A stretch of DNA of 64,000 bases. Origin: CAVUPF01 sp963777915 (GTDB taxonomy: Bacteria > Actinomycetota > Thermoleophilia > Solirubrobacterales > 70-9). Where the stretch lies: positions 434,001-498,000 of the forward strand of contig CAVZSH010000003.1 of NCBI GenBank assembly GCA_963777915.1, in the 5' to 3' direction. The notes beneath the pieces were generated by a model. The model was not told the origin of the DNA. It was given only the letters and a program-made list of their open reading frames with translations, and made no database searches. The stretch's first letter is position 1. The number at the start of each line of letters is the position of its first letter. This document shows positions 17,160 to 25,542 of the stretch, piece by piece. A program made the position numbers and the translations under genes.

Positions 17160-17534
17160 CTACTTTGCAAACACCCGATTGAATACCGTCGCGTCGCCGA
17201 GCGTGTCGAACTCGACCAGCTTGCCATTCTCGTTGTAGGTGAGGATGTTGGCACTCTCGACTTCCTCGCCCTCAATGTGGGCGGTGGTCAATACGACAAC
17301 CTTGTCGCCGTCGGCGACGAAGCCGTGCGGCTCATTGCGGAAGCTCTTGGCCGCGAGCTTCCCCCAAAGCTCACCGACCTCCTGCTTGCCGTTGTAGGTC
17401 CCGGTCAGCGCATTGTCTCCGCGCGCCCTCCAGACAATCGAGTCATCCATATTTTGCATCGCACCGGCGGCGTCGCCGCTAGCAAATGCCGTGTAGGCGT
17501 CCTTCGCCGTCTGCTTGTTCTCCTGAGCACCCAT
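17160..17534 (-). CDS. SnoaL-like (NTF2 fold) protein
   Basis: A 124-residue protein from ATG 17534 (AAAGGA 7 nt upstream). Pattern of the SnoaL/NTF2 fold: an N-terminal helix NKQTAKDAYTAFASGD, then MQNMDDSIVWRARGDNALTG, GKQEVGELWGKL, and strands ending VEFDTLGDATVFNRVF. The cone-shaped fold can be an isomerase, hydrolase or binding protein; no catalytic residues are diagnostic here. It has a family relative at 59856, and another at 32698, in this window. The 21-bp motif follows its stop. Confidence 0.85.
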   Translation of the reverse strand: MGAQENKQTAKDAYTAFASGDAAGAMQNMDDSIVWRARGDNALTGTYNGKQEVGELWGKLAAKSFRNEPHGFVADGDKVVVLTTAHIEGEEVESANILTYNENGKLVEFDTLGDATVFNRVFAK

Positions 17535-17812
17535 GACTGGTCCTTTCCGTGGTTTTGGATGAGGGTCGAGCATAGCCCTGCCCGCGTCAGCGGCGTCTCT
17601 TTTTCGTAATCGCTGTGTCTTCTCCATTGGGCGCCCGGGTTCTACGCCCGTGAAGCGGGTAGAAGCGGAGAGCCTGCGCCCGAGCATTGGTAGGGCAGGA
17701 GGGTCGAATTGCCCGGGTCTCCTTGACAGGCTTCCGGTTCGGGTCGAGGATGAACTGCGTCTCGACTACGCGGCCCCGGCATCTGGCCGCCACCAATCGA
17801 AAGGATTGCTCC

Positions 17813-18202
17813 GTGCTCCTCGCAAACATCAGCTTCGGTGACGCGCTTCTCTTGATCGTGGAGATCTTCTTCTTCGTGATCTGGATCTGGATCCTGTTCA
17901 CGATCATCGGAGACCTCTTCCGCGATCACGAGATGTCGGGCGGGGCGAAGGCGCTCTGGATCCTCTTCTTGGTCTTCATCCCGTTCCTGGGCGCGCTGAT
18001 CTACCTGATCGCACGGGGCTCGGGGATGCGCGAACGAGCGCTGAAGGCACAGGCCGAGGCCAAACACCACATGGACGCCTATATCCAACAGCAGGCCCAC
18101 AGCTCACCGGCCGATGAACTGCACAAACTGAGCGATCTGAAGGACAAAGGCGCGATCTCTGCTGAGGAGTTTGAGACGGCGAAGGCGAAACTGCTGGCCT
18201 AG
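17813..18202 (+). CDS. PLDc_N/SHOCT domain membrane protein
   Basis: About 129 residues from GTG 17813 (AAGGA 8 nt upstream). Two transmembrane helices (ALLLIVEIFFFVIWIWILFT and ALWILFLVFIPFLGALIYLI) form the PLDc_N-like domain, and the C-terminus is a SHOCT motif, ELHKLSDLKDKGAISAEEFE, followed by TAKAKLLA. SHOCT domains are short oligomerisation or membrane-adjacent modules. Such proteins are common in actinobacteria and have no firm role. The gene lies 41 nt before the exporter gene at 18244 and may be co-transcribed with it. Confidence 0.85.
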   Translation: MLLANISFGDALLLIVEIFFFVIWIWILFTIIGDLFRDHEMSGGAKALWILFLVFIPFLGALIYLIARGSGMRERALKAQAEAKHHMDAYIQQQAHSSPADELHKLSDLKDKGAISAEEFETAKAKLLA

Positions 18203-18243
18203 GCCAGAGCAAAGTCGACTCATAGTCGCCCGGAGCTAGCGCG

Positions 18244-19857
18244 TTGGCCAAGTGGGGCGTCCTCGCCGTCCTCGGGGCCGCGCAGTTCCTGATGGTCCTC
18301 GACCAGGCGGTGATGAACGTTGCGATCTCGCAGCTGGTCGCCGACTTCAATACCACCGTCACCACGATCCAGGCGGTGATTGCGCTCTATGCGCTGGTGA
18401 TGGCCGGGCTGATGCTTACCGGCGGCAAGCTCGGCGACTTGCTGGGGCGCCGTCGGGCTTTCGCGATCGGCCTCTGTATCTACGCGGCGGGCTCGGCCCT
18501 TACCGCTGTGTCCTGGAACGTCACCATCCTTACCCTCGGCTGGTCGGTGCTGGAGGGAATCGGCGCCGCCCTGGTGTTGCCGGCGATGGTCGCGCTCGTC
18601 GCCGCCAACTTCCGCGGCCAGGACCGTGCCCTCGCCTACGGAGTCCTCGGCGGGGTCGCTGGCGCGGGGATCGCCGTCGGCCCGATCCTCGGCGGCTGGG
18701 CGACGACCGAGCTCAGCTGGCGGGTCGTCTTCGCGGGCGAGGTCGTAGTCGCGGCCGGTATCTTCGCGGGCCTGCGGCTGCTCGACGAGGCAAAGGTCGA
18801 GCGCGCGCGGCAGGGGCTCGACTGGGTCGGAAGCATTCTCTCGGCGCTCGGGCTCGGGCTGGTCGTCCTCGGCGTGCTCGAGGCAAGCAACTGGGGTTGG
18901 TTACAGCCGCGCAGCTCCCCGGTCGAGCCGTTCGGCTTTGCGCTTACCCCGTTCGTCATCGCCGCAGGTGGCGTCGTCCTCTTCGCCTTCCGCTTGTGGG
19001 AGCTGCGCCGCGAGGCGAACGGCCGGGAACCACTCGTGCACCTGCGATTGCTCGCGCTTCCGCGTCTGCGGGCCGGGCTGGTGATGCTGGTCTCCCAGAA
19101 CCTGATCCTGATGGGGATCTTCTTCACGGTGCCGCTGTTCCTGCAGGTAGTCCAGGGCCTCGATGCGCTGGAAACGGGAGTGCGGATGCTGCCCGCCTCG
19201 GCGGGACTCTTCATCAGCGCGCTGATCGGATCCGCATTGGCGAAGCGCCTACCGGCCCGGACGATCGTCCGCGCCGGCCTCGTGATCGTGCTCATTGCGA
19301 CGCTGCTGCTGCTCGACACGATCGAGCCGGAGCTCGACAACACCTCCTTCCTGATCGCGATGGGAGTGCTGGGCGTCGGGATGGGACTGATCGTCTCCCA
19401 GCTCGGAAACGTCGTGCAATCGTCGGTAGGGGAGGAGGACCGTAGTGAGGCAGGCGGGCTGCAGAACACGGCCCAGCAGCTCGGCTCCTCGCTCGGCACC
19501 GCGTTCCTCGGCGCGGTGGTGATTACCGGTCTGATCGCGGCGTTTTCGGCGAACGTCGTAGCGAACCCGAAGGTTGAGACCGCGGTCAAGGAACAGGTAC
19601 AGGTGAGGCTGGACTCCGGCGTCAGCTATGTCGCGGCGAGTGAAGTAGAGGCCTCGGCACAGAGAGCAGGGGTGAAGCCGGTCACCGTCCAAGAGCTGGT
19701 TGGCGATTACGAAGACGCTCAGCTGAGAGCTCTAAAGGCCGCGTTTCTCTTCGCGGCGGGGTTGGTCCTTGCAGCCCTCTTCGCGACACGGCACCTACCG
19801 ACCCGACGGTTCGATCAGCTCAAGCCCGGAGCTGACCAAGCCATGGCGGCGACTTAA
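18244..19857 (+). CDS. DHA2-family MFS exporter (EmrB/QacA type)
   Basis: A 537-residue protein from TTG 18244 with GGAG 6 nt upstream. Fourteen predicted membrane helices. Helix 1 carries LMVLDQAVMNVAIS, the proton-coupling LDxxxxNVAL-type motif of DHA2 transporters, the A-like loop GGKLGDLLGRRRAF follows helix 2, and motif C appears as GGVAGAGIAVGPILGG. The C-terminal part has a long periplasmic-type insert (residues about 440-490, KVETAVKEQVQVRLDSG) before the last helix. Probably exports drugs or small hydrophobic compounds with proton antiport. No regulator gene is adjacent. Confidence 0.9.
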   Translation: MAKWGVLAVLGAAQFLMVLDQAVMNVAISQLVADFNTTVTTIQAVIALYALVMAGLMLTGGKLGDLLGRRRAFAIGLCIYAAGSALTAVSWNVTILTLGWSVLEGIGAALVLPAMVALVAANFRGQDRALAYGVLGGVAGAGIAVGPILGGWATTELSWRVVFAGEVVVAAGIFAGLRLLDEAKVERARQGLDWVGSILSALGLGLVVLGVLEASNWGWLQPRSSPVEPFGFALTPFVIAAGGVVLFAFRLWELRREANGREPLVHLRLLALPRLRAGLVMLVSQNLILMGIFFTVPLFLQVVQGLDALETGVRMLPASAGLFISALIGSALAKRLPARTIVRAGLVIVLIATLLLLDTIEPELDNTSFLIAMGVLGVGMGLIVSQLGNVVQSSVGEEDRSEAGGLQNTAQQLGSSLGTAFLGAVVITGLIAAFSANVVANPKVETAVKEQVQVRLDSGVSYVAASEVEASAQRAGVKPVTVQELVGDYEDAQLRALKAAFLFAAGLVLAALFATRHLPTRRFDQLKPGADQAMAAT

Positions 19858-19879
19858 CCAAATGGCGCTGCCATTCGGG
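19857..19879. repeat. Small hairpin related to the tips of elements 1 and 3
   Basis: ACCAAATGGC-gct-GCCATTCGGG overlaps the end of the exporter gene. It keeps the gct loop and the A.C mismatch at position 4 found in the apical hairpins at 9189 and 19990, while the other stem pairs differ but still pair. Confidence 0.5.
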
Positions 19880-19907
19880 CTCCCTGCGTCCTTGTCTGAC
19901 GATGCCT

Positions 19908-20080
19908 GGACCTCGTCATTTCCTGGCCGGCGTTGGGAGACAGGGCACTACGGCTCAGGACACGGCGTGGATTCGGCCCCGTCGCGATTCCCACATGGCG
20001 CTGCCATGCGGAATTCACCCCGGCGCCGCCCCACTTGGTCCTGAACCGTCCCAGTGGCACGCCCCTAACGGGATAGGTCC
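19908..20080. repeat. Long imperfect inverted repeat (hairpin element 3)
   Basis: The left arm GGACCTCGTC...GGCTCAGGACACGGCGTGG...GATTCCCACATGGC pairs with the reverse complement of the right arm, GGACCTATCC...GGTTCAGGACCAAGTGGGG...GAATTCCGCATGGC, over about 85 bp with scattered mismatches. The tip is CCCACATGGC-gct-GCCATGCGGA (19990-20012). The 50 bp leading to the tip resemble element 1 (GACAC.GCG....GCCCCGTC.CG...TCCCAC). It lies between two plus-strand genes, 50 bp after one and 143 bp before the next. Confidence 0.75.
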
Positions 20081-20223
20081 TAAGTCTGAGCCGCTGCCTC
20101 GCCGCGAAGCCCCTTGCTTTTGCGCATGTGCGGTGAGACACTCGCGCGACATAGCCGCCCAGTCTCGACATCGATCTGACGGGCGCGAAATCGAGGCCCT
20201 TGCGCCTCATTGGGGAGGTTCAG

Positions 20224-20637
20224 ATGAGCACTGTCGATCCAGCTTCGGCTCCGGCTCCGCGGCAAGCAGAGCGGCAGCCCACTGGTTGGATTGCCTTCGC
20301 GGCGGTTGTCCTACTGATCATCGGATCACTTGACGCCCTCTATGGGCTGGCGGCGATTCTCAACAACGAAGTAGTCATCGTCGGCGGGCACGGAGTGATC
20401 GTCGCCGACGTGACGACCTGGGGTTGGGTGCAGTTGATCCTCGGCGTCATCCTCGGGCTCACCGGGCTCGGGCTCCTGGCGGGGATGTCCTCGGCGCGGT
20501 GGGCGGCCGTCTTCTTCGTCTCCGTCAACGCGATCGCCCAGATCGTCTGGTTCCCGGCGGCGCCGCTGTGGGCGTTCCTGATGATCATCCTCAACGTCGT
20601 CGTCATCTACCAGCTGACCGCGCGGTGGGCCGAATAG
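20224..20637 (+). CDS. DUF7144 family membrane protein
   Basis: A 137-residue protein from ATG 20224 (GGAGG 5-6 nt upstream). After a polar N-terminus come four helices: GWIAFAAVVLLIIGSLDALYG, WVQLILGVILGLTGLGLLAG, RWAAVFFVSVNAIAQIVWF and LWAFLMIILNVVVIYQLTA (in pieces of at most 20 residues). This GWIxFAxVxLxIxGxxxxxxG pattern is the DUF7144 type, frequent in actinobacteria, function unknown. Its 3' end overlaps the convergent PAP2 gene by 31 bp. The 366-bp upstream gap contains hairpin element 3. Confidence 0.85.
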   Translation: MSTVDPASAPAPRQAERQPTGWIAFAAVVLLIIGSLDALYGLAAILNNEVVIVGGHGVIVADVTTWGWVQLILGVILGLTGLGLLAGMSSARWAAVFFVSVNAIAQIVWFPAAPLWAFLMIILNVVVIYQLTARWAE

Positions 20638-21203
20638 CGGGATCTGGGAGGTGATGAAAATGGCCAGCGTTCAAGCAGGTGGCCGGTCAGCTCCGCTGCG
20701 CTGACCCCGATGAACGCACCCGCGAGCACGTCTGCGGGATAGTGGACACCGGTATGGACTCGGGAGTACCCGACCAGCGTCGCCAGGGCCCGCAGCGGCG
20801 CTGAGAGCATCGGCTGCGCGTCGGCGGCGCCGGTGGCAAAGGCGAAAGCGGAGGCGGTGTGGCCGGAGGGGAAGGAGCTCGAGCGCGGCATTTGAACGTG
20901 GCGGCTCGCGAGCTCCTCGGCCTCCTTCCTCGCGGGGCGCCGCCGGGCGCTCAGCGGCTTGGCGACGAGGTTGGCGAAGCCGGAGGCGATGCCGAGCGAG
21001 ACCAGGCCCTTCCGAGCCGCCAGCCGGCCGCTGGGCCCGCCAAGGAGGGCCAACGCGGCCGCGGTAGCGAACCAGAGCTTGCTTTGGTCGGCGGCGCGGG
21101 AGAGACGGCGCATGGCGACGTCCAGCGAGGGGGTCTCGCAGGCAGCGATCGCTCCATAGACGGCGGTATCGATTGCCTTCGCCTCGTTGAGCCACTCGGC
21201 CAC
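20607..21203 (-). CDS. PAP2-family lipid phosphatase
   Basis: A 198-residue membrane protein carrying all three phosphatidic-acid-phosphatase signature blocks: KPLSARRRP (KxxxxxxRP), SSSFPSGHTASAFAF (PSGH) and SRVHTGVHYPADVLAG (SRxxxxxHxxxD). Catalysis uses the two His residues, with the Lys/Arg residues holding phosphate. Homologues dephosphorylate phosphatidate, undecaprenyl diphosphate or polyprenyl phosphates. Its neighbour at 21534-22847 is a diacylglycerol-kinase-like enzyme on the same strand, so the pair may act in the same lipid cycle. The last residues overlap the DUF7144 gene. Confidence 0.9.
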   Translation of the reverse strand: MAEWLNEAKAIDTAVYGAIAACETPSLDVAMRRLSRAADQSKLWFATAAALALLGGPSGRLAARKGLVSLGIASGFANLVAKPLSARRRPARKEAEELASRHVQMPRSSSFPSGHTASAFAFATGAADAQPMLSAPLRALATLVGYSRVHTGVHYPADVLAGAFIGVSAAELTGHLLERWPFSSPPRSRYSAHRAVSW

Positions 21204-21315
21204 CTAGCGATGATATGAGCCGTCGCTGTGGCCGTAATGGCAGGCAATCACAACGTTCTCACCCTAGCCGCTGGCGGGGTGGCCCTTGAAGCCGCTCAGC
21301 CGCCGGGCGTGCCGC

Positions 21316-21534
21316 TCACCACTTCAACTCGATCTTGAGCTCTCGCTCATCGGTCTCGATCTCCAGCTCGACCTTGAGCTGGACCTCGTCGGGAACGTGC
21401 ACTGTGAACTTCATCCCGGCCCGCTCGAACTCGATGTCGTTTTGGCGGGCGAGCATGTTGGCGAGAGCGTGAAGACGTTCAGCGACCTCCTCCCGCCTAA
21501 GGGTTTCCCTCTGCTCGACCTCGAAGATATCCAT
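21316..21534 (-). CDS. Amphi-Trp domain protein
   Basis: A 72-residue protein, MDIFEVEQRETLRREEVAER then HALANMLARQNDIEF, closing with alternating strands LKVELEIETDERELKIELKW. This is the amphi-Trp domain pattern (short charged proteins with a terminal Trp). The ATG overlaps the stop of the diacylglycerol-kinase-like gene (TGATG), implying translational coupling. Function unknown. Confidence 0.85.
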   Translation of the reverse strand: MDIFEVEQRETLRREEVAERLHALANMLARQNDIEFERAGMKFTVHVPDEVQLKVELEIETDERELKIELKW

Positions 21535-22847
21535 CAGCTCTCCTTCCGTTGAGGTTGTGGTTTCGGTGTCCTCCCCACAGCGATCCGCGCCAGCGCGAGA
21601 ACAGTCTCCCAGGCGCCCTCGGGCATCGCCGCAGACGAAGAGACTCCGGGGTGTGCGGCGGCGATCCGCACCCCCAGCGCCGCCGGCAAGATTCTGAAGC
21701 GCAGCGGCGTGTCCAGAGTTACGGCCTCGCCGTCGATACCCGCGGCGATCGGGCCGTCTGCGTCAACCTCGAAGGTGGGCGTGGACCACTCCCGCCAGGG
21801 ACGCCGGATCAACCGCAGTCCTCCGGCCGACAAGGAAGCAACGGTGATCCCCAGCAGCCTCTCGTCGATCCTCGGCCGGGTACCCGAGCCGACCGCACGC
21901 CCGAGGCGGTAGCGATTGTTGGAGACGAGGATCGCCGCACCGGAGGAGTGCTCGCGCCCCCCGGGGCCAGTCCAGCGGAGATCCTGACCTTTGCCCTCAG
22001 GCCCCAGCACCTCGGGCAGCGTGTCGAGGATGGTCCGCAGCTTCGCCTCCCGATAGCCCTCGCGCTGGACGGCCTCGGCGTAGAGGCCGATCGAGACGTT
22101 GTTGACGAATACACGGCCGTTGACTTCGGCAAGATCGACCCGCCTTTCGCGACCGCCGAGGAAGGCGTCGAGCGCGCCAACGACATCGTCGCGGTCGACG
22201 CCGAGGTCGAGCGCAAAGTGGTTGCGGGTCCCGGCCGGAATGCAGGCATAGGGCAGACTCTGCTCGGCGGCAACCATGGCAACGACGGCCTGAGAGCCGT
22301 CGCCGCCGGCCATCGCCAGCGCGTCGGCACCATCGGCTACCGCGCCGCGCACGAGTTGCTCGAGGTCGGTACCGAGCTTCAACTCGATCGGCTCGATACC
22401 ACGGGCTCGCGCCTCATCGGCAAGGTGGAACTTCTCGGCCTTTCCCCCACCTGACTTGGGGTTGTAGAAGAGCACGGGGTGGCGGGGGTCCGGCACCCGC
22501 TGGAACGGGACGTGGATCGTGAAGGCCGATCGCGTCGCATGGAGCATGAGCCCCAGGCCCACCACGATCACGAGAGCCTGAGCGAGGTGATCGCCGTCAG
22601 CGATCAATACGGCCGCGATCACCGCCACTGCCAGGATCGCGATTCCTGATCCCAGAAGCCTCGCGCCCCCGGTGCGGGTCAGGCCGTACCAGGCCGCCGC
22701 GAACGCGAGCACGAGGCCGGCGAGGACGATCAGCCCCCGGGGAAACTGAGAAAGGACGATGTCGATGCTGAGGATTGCGAGGACTGCCGCACTCGTGAGA
22801 GCCGCGAACGCGGCTAGCCGGTGCGGGTCGCCCTGCTCAACCGACAT
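21534..22847 (-). CDS. Membrane-anchored diacylglycerol kinase-like protein
   Basis: A 437-residue protein from ATG 22847, with GAGGAG 7 nt upstream. The N-terminal 110 residues form four helices. The DAGKc domain starts at HPVLFYNPKSGGGKAEKFHL and includes MAGGDGSQAVVAMVA (the GGDGT-like loop, here GGDGS) and CIPAGTRNHFALDLG (the substrate-site GTxNDFA-like motif). Typical products are phosphorylated lipids (diacylglycerol, sphingoid base or undecaprenol-like). Coupled to the amphi-Trp gene downstream and near the PAP2 gene, suggesting a phosphorylation/dephosphorylation pair. The extra N-terminal membrane domain is less usual. Confidence 0.85.
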   Translation of the reverse strand: MSVEQGDPHRLAAFAALTSAAVLAILSIDIVLSQFPRGLIVLAGLVLAFAAAWYGLTRTGGARLLGSGIAILAVAVIAAVLIADGDHLAQALVIVVGLGLMLHATRSAFTIHVPFQRVPDPRHPVLFYNPKSGGGKAEKFHLADEARARGIEPIELKLGTDLEQLVRGAVADGADALAMAGGDGSQAVVAMVAAEQSLPYACIPAGTRNHFALDLGVDRDDVVGALDAFLGGRERRVDLAEVNGRVFVNNVSIGLYAEAVQREGYREAKLRTILDTLPEVLGPEGKGQDLRWTGPGGREHSSGAAILVSNNRYRLGRAVGSGTRPRIDERLLGITVASLSAGGLRLIRRPWREWSTPTFEVDADGPIAAGIDGEAVTLDTPLRFRILPAALGVRIAAAHPGVSSSAAMPEGAWETVLALARIAVGRTPKPQPQRKES

Positions 22848-23080
22848 CGAAGTGCTCCTCATCCTCGTTCGATGAATCGCCGTTGGTAAACCTGACAACG
22901 ACCCTTTGGCGACGCTCAGTCCAGCTTATCCGCGCTGACCCAGAGCGACAAGGATGTGTGCTACTGAACCGAGGCCCTGCAAGGCCAGCAGTCGAGGTCT
23001 CACCGTCGCCGAAAGGTCAGCCGTTCTCCGCCGTAGGGTCTCGCCGTTCGGTGCGGCTTCCGAGGTGATTGAGTCCAAGT

Positions 23081-23773
23081 ATGGACGTCCTCCTATTGGC
23101 ATTCTCGGCCGCATTCAATCCGACGCTGCTTGCAGCAACTACTGTGATGCTGCTGCTGCCGAAGCCGCGGAACCTGATGCTCGGCTACCTGCTCGGGGCA
23201 ATGATGACCAGCGTCTCGCTGGGGCTGGTGATCGTCTTTTCCTTGGAGGATTCAGGCGTGGTCGAAGTCGCCAAGGACACTCTTGGTCCGGCAGCCGACA
23301 TCGCCCTGGGAGCGATCTTTCTCATCGTTGCGTGGACCCTCAGCGCCGAACGCGATGCGATCCGCAAGGAACGTCGGGAACGACGCAAGGCCGCAAAGGG
23401 CAAGGCGAGGAGAGAGAAGGGTCCGCCACGCTGGCAGCGGGTCCTGAGCGGGGGTACCCCGCGCACCACCTTCGCCGTTGGAGCGCTCCTAACCCTTCCG
23501 GGCGCCTCCTATCTCGTTGCCCTCACCCGCTTGGCGAAGGACGATCTCGGCACTCCGGAGACTGTGCTCGCGGTCATCGGCTTCAACCTGATCATGCTGG
23601 CCCTGCTCGAGCTGCCGCTTCTCTCCTACTGGCTGCAGCCGGACGCAACGCCAGGGCGAGTGGAACGCTTCAAGGCCTGGTTACGCCGGGACGGTCGGCG
23701 GATCGCGATCCGTGTAGTGACAATCGCAGGAGCGCTGCTGGTCGTGCGTGGGGTGATAACCCTGATCGCCTGA
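23081..23773 (+). CDS. GAP-family membrane protein
   Basis: About 230 residues from ATG 23081; a TTG at 23069 is an alternative nearer the GAGG site. Six helices, with N-terminal MDVLLLAFSAAFNPTLLAAT and PRNLMLGYLLGAMMTSVSLG, a long basic cytoplasmic loop (ERDAIRKERRERRKAAKGKA), and LTLPGASYLVALTRLAKDDL. This is the organisation of the GAP (GPL-addressing) family, which in mycobacteria helps export surface lipids. Substrate here unknown. It is the last gene before the tRNA-Pro-like remnant that may mark an island boundary. Confidence 0.8.
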   Translation: MDVLLLAFSAAFNPTLLAATTVMLLLPKPRNLMLGYLLGAMMTSVSLGLVIVFSLEDSGVVEVAKDTLGPAADIALGAIFLIVAWTLSAERDAIRKERRERRKAAKGKARREKGPPRWQRVLSGGTPRTTFAVGALLTLPGASYLVALTRLAKDDLGTPETVLAVIGFNLIMLALLELPLLSYWLQPDATPGRVERFKAWLRRDGRRIAIRVVTIAGALLVVRGVITLIA

Positions 23774-23838
23774 GTCGTCCACGGGTAGATGCCGCACGAC
23801 CCGAGAATCCCAAACCCCAAGGACGGAGATCCTGTTAG

Positions 23839-23870
23839 TCGGGGCGACTGGATTTGGACTGGGGACCGTC
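23839..23870 (-). other. Decayed tRNA-Pro 3' end, candidate attachment site
   Basis: TCGGGGCGACTGGATTTG (23839-23856) is identical to the 3' end of the intact tRNA-Pro at 31473-31490 and in the same orientation. Identity continues patchily (GAC, then GACCG.TCGG). The T-arm no longer pairs. A 3' fragment at the lower coordinate with the intact minus-strand tRNA at the higher coordinate is the geometry left by integration at a tRNA 3' end. Confidence 0.65.
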
Positions 23871-23890
23871 GGTCTACGCCCCTCGCTCAA

Positions 23891-24196
23891 TTACCGCGTC
23901 TCCTTGGACTGAGCGGCCTGCAAGCGCCGCAAACCTAAGTACAGAGATGCAATTCCAGCTACAAGAAAAGAGCCGGACAGTACAAACACCCAAGGTTTGA
24001 GTGTTACTGTCGCCTGCTGTCGATCGAGAATTGCATCGCGGCCAGTCACAGTAATGCCATTGAGTGCCCTTTCTGAGGCACGGAGAATGTCGATGTCGTG
24101 AAAGAAGAGGCAGGGGAGCAGCAGGGCCGAAGTCAAGAGCAAGAGGCCCAGCGAGGCGAGGAAACGATTGAAGTTTTCTGTATCAGTTCTCAACAC
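23891..24196 (-). CDS. Small two-helix membrane protein
   Basis: A 101-residue protein with two clear helices, FLASLGLLLLTSALLLPCLF (residues 12-31) and VFVLSGSFLVAGIASLYLGL (about 70-89), separated by a 38-residue loop with KPW before helix 2. GTG start, weak Shine-Dalgarno. Local base composition is more AT-rich than the surroundings. No family recognised. It lies just inside the proposed tRNA-Pro island boundary; 219 nt without a gene follow (24197-24415). Confidence 0.6.
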   Translation of the reverse strand: MLRTDTENFNRFLASLGLLLLTSALLLPCLFFHDIDILRASERALNGITVTGRDAILDRQQATVTLKPWVFVLSGSFLVAGIASLYLGLRRLQAAQSKETR

Positions 24197-24402
24197 TTGC
24201 CGACTCTAACCGTTTTAAGGATCGACCTGCTCAACTTGGAATCACCTCCCACGGCACGATCTCCTCTCTGCTCGCCGCGGTTCGCGGAAGATCCGAGTTC
24301 CCGAAGGGTTGCCTCGCTTGTGATCAACTCGTAGCCGAGACTCGAGATCCAAGCCGTCAGCCCCTTTTTTGCGAGATTCTGGTCAAGCGGTCGGCTCTCC
24401 CG

Positions 24403-24420
24403 CCTGAGCGTACGCTCAGG
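24403..24420. promoter_or_regulatory. Perfect 18-bp palindrome at a gene end
   Basis: CCTGAGCGTACGCTCAGG is a perfect inverted repeat overlapping the stop of the gene at 24416-25429. It could be an operator or the stem of a short terminator; there is no T-run. Confidence 0.4.
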
Positions 24421-25429
24421 CCATTGCTTGCCCCCCGATTGTTGCTTCTGCTACCGGTGTACTCTCCGTGGCGGGTACCCTTTTCGACAGGGGAAGCAGC
24501 GTGACCGCGAGCAGCACGAACAGTGGTCCCGAGTTGACGTCGGTCGACCCGCTGGCCCAAAACGGTCCGCCGAAGCTCTGCCCGAGCACCCAGTAGGCAA
24601 GGGACATCACGATCCCGACGGCGAGCGCAGGCCAGCGTAGCCGCGTCCACACGCCGACCGCGACCGCCAGCGAGACGATCGCGAGCACGACGGCAATCGT
24701 CTCGCCGTGGCCCTGCGCGGAGTCCGCGGCCGAGTTCTGGATGCTCGCCAGCCAGTGCGGAGAGGCACTTGCCATTTCCGCGATCATGTCGTGGGTGGCA
24801 CTCTTTGCGCGGTTGTCATTCAGCATCCAGAGGACCGCCGAGAGAACCCACAGCCCCGACCATGCAATCATCCCGCCGCGGTCCCCGAGCGGTCCGCTGT
24901 CGGCCGCCGAGCGCTTAGCCTCTCGGCTCGTCGGCCAGACGAGTAGACCGATGATCGCGTACAGGAGCACCGCTCCGGGGGCACCCATCAGCGGGGAGGA
25001 AGTGGTGTAAGCCGTGATCCCGCCGAAGCCCTCGCCGAACCACCAGACGACGAACGCCCAACCGAAGGAGATGAGCAGCGCGGGCTTCACCGTCTTCTTG
25101 CTGAGGATCAGCCCGAGCCCGATCGCGCACTGGATCTCGCCGGCAAGGGTGTTCCACAGGGTCAGGTCGCTCCCGTAGAAGTTGTCGAAAGTCCTCATCG
25201 GGGCGCCGACGATTCCCGGCTGGCCTTCCGCCGCCGGCTGGAAGACCTGGGTGATCAGGTTGTGCGTATACATGAAGCTCTGGAACTGCAGCAGCCCGTC
25301 GAGCAGCCAGATCAGGCCGAGCGTGATCTGGATGCCCCGCGGCGTGATGCGAAAGCGACCGCTAAACGGGGCGCTGAAAGACCTTGGTGCGTGCGCTTGT
25401 TCGTGCGCGGATGCTTGGTCGTCGGACAT
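24416..25429 (-). CDS. DoxX-like multi-spanning membrane protein
   Basis: A 337-residue protein with about eight helices, beginning ITPRGIQITLGLIWLLDGLL, followed by QFQSFMYTHNLITQVFQPAA, which resembles DoxX/quinone-linked membrane proteins. Further helices include LWNTLAGEIQCAIGLGLILS and VSLAVAVGVWTRLRWPALAV. A conserved-looking HGE and HW occur in loops and could bind metal. It is the leftmost larger gene of the copper/oxidase-type cluster and transcribed away from it. Substrate and role unknown; homologues sit beside CtaG and SCO genes in related genomes as far as can be recalled. Confidence 0.7.
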   Translation of the reverse strand: MSDDQASAHEQAHAPRSFSAPFSGRFRITPRGIQITLGLIWLLDGLLQFQSFMYTHNLITQVFQPAAEGQPGIVGAPMRTFDNFYGSDLTLWNTLAGEIQCAIGLGLILSKKTVKPALLISFGWAFVVWWFGEGFGGITAYTTSSPLMGAPGAVLLYAIIGLLVWPTSREAKRSAADSGPLGDRGGMIAWSGLWVLSAVLWMLNDNRAKSATHDMIAEMASASPHWLASIQNSAADSAQGHGETIAVVLAIVSLAVAVGVWTRLRWPALAVGIVMSLAYWVLGQSFGGPFWASGSTDVNSGPLFVLLAVTLLPLSKRVPATESTPVAEATIGGQAMA

Positions 25430-25542
25430 GGCGCGACTCCTTTGTCGCTGATCGACACCCGACCTCCGCGAGACTGTGGCCGGTGTCGCTTAACTCGCCC
25501 CGCAGTGCGGAGCCTGGCGGTGGAGACCCAGGCTGCCGGTGA

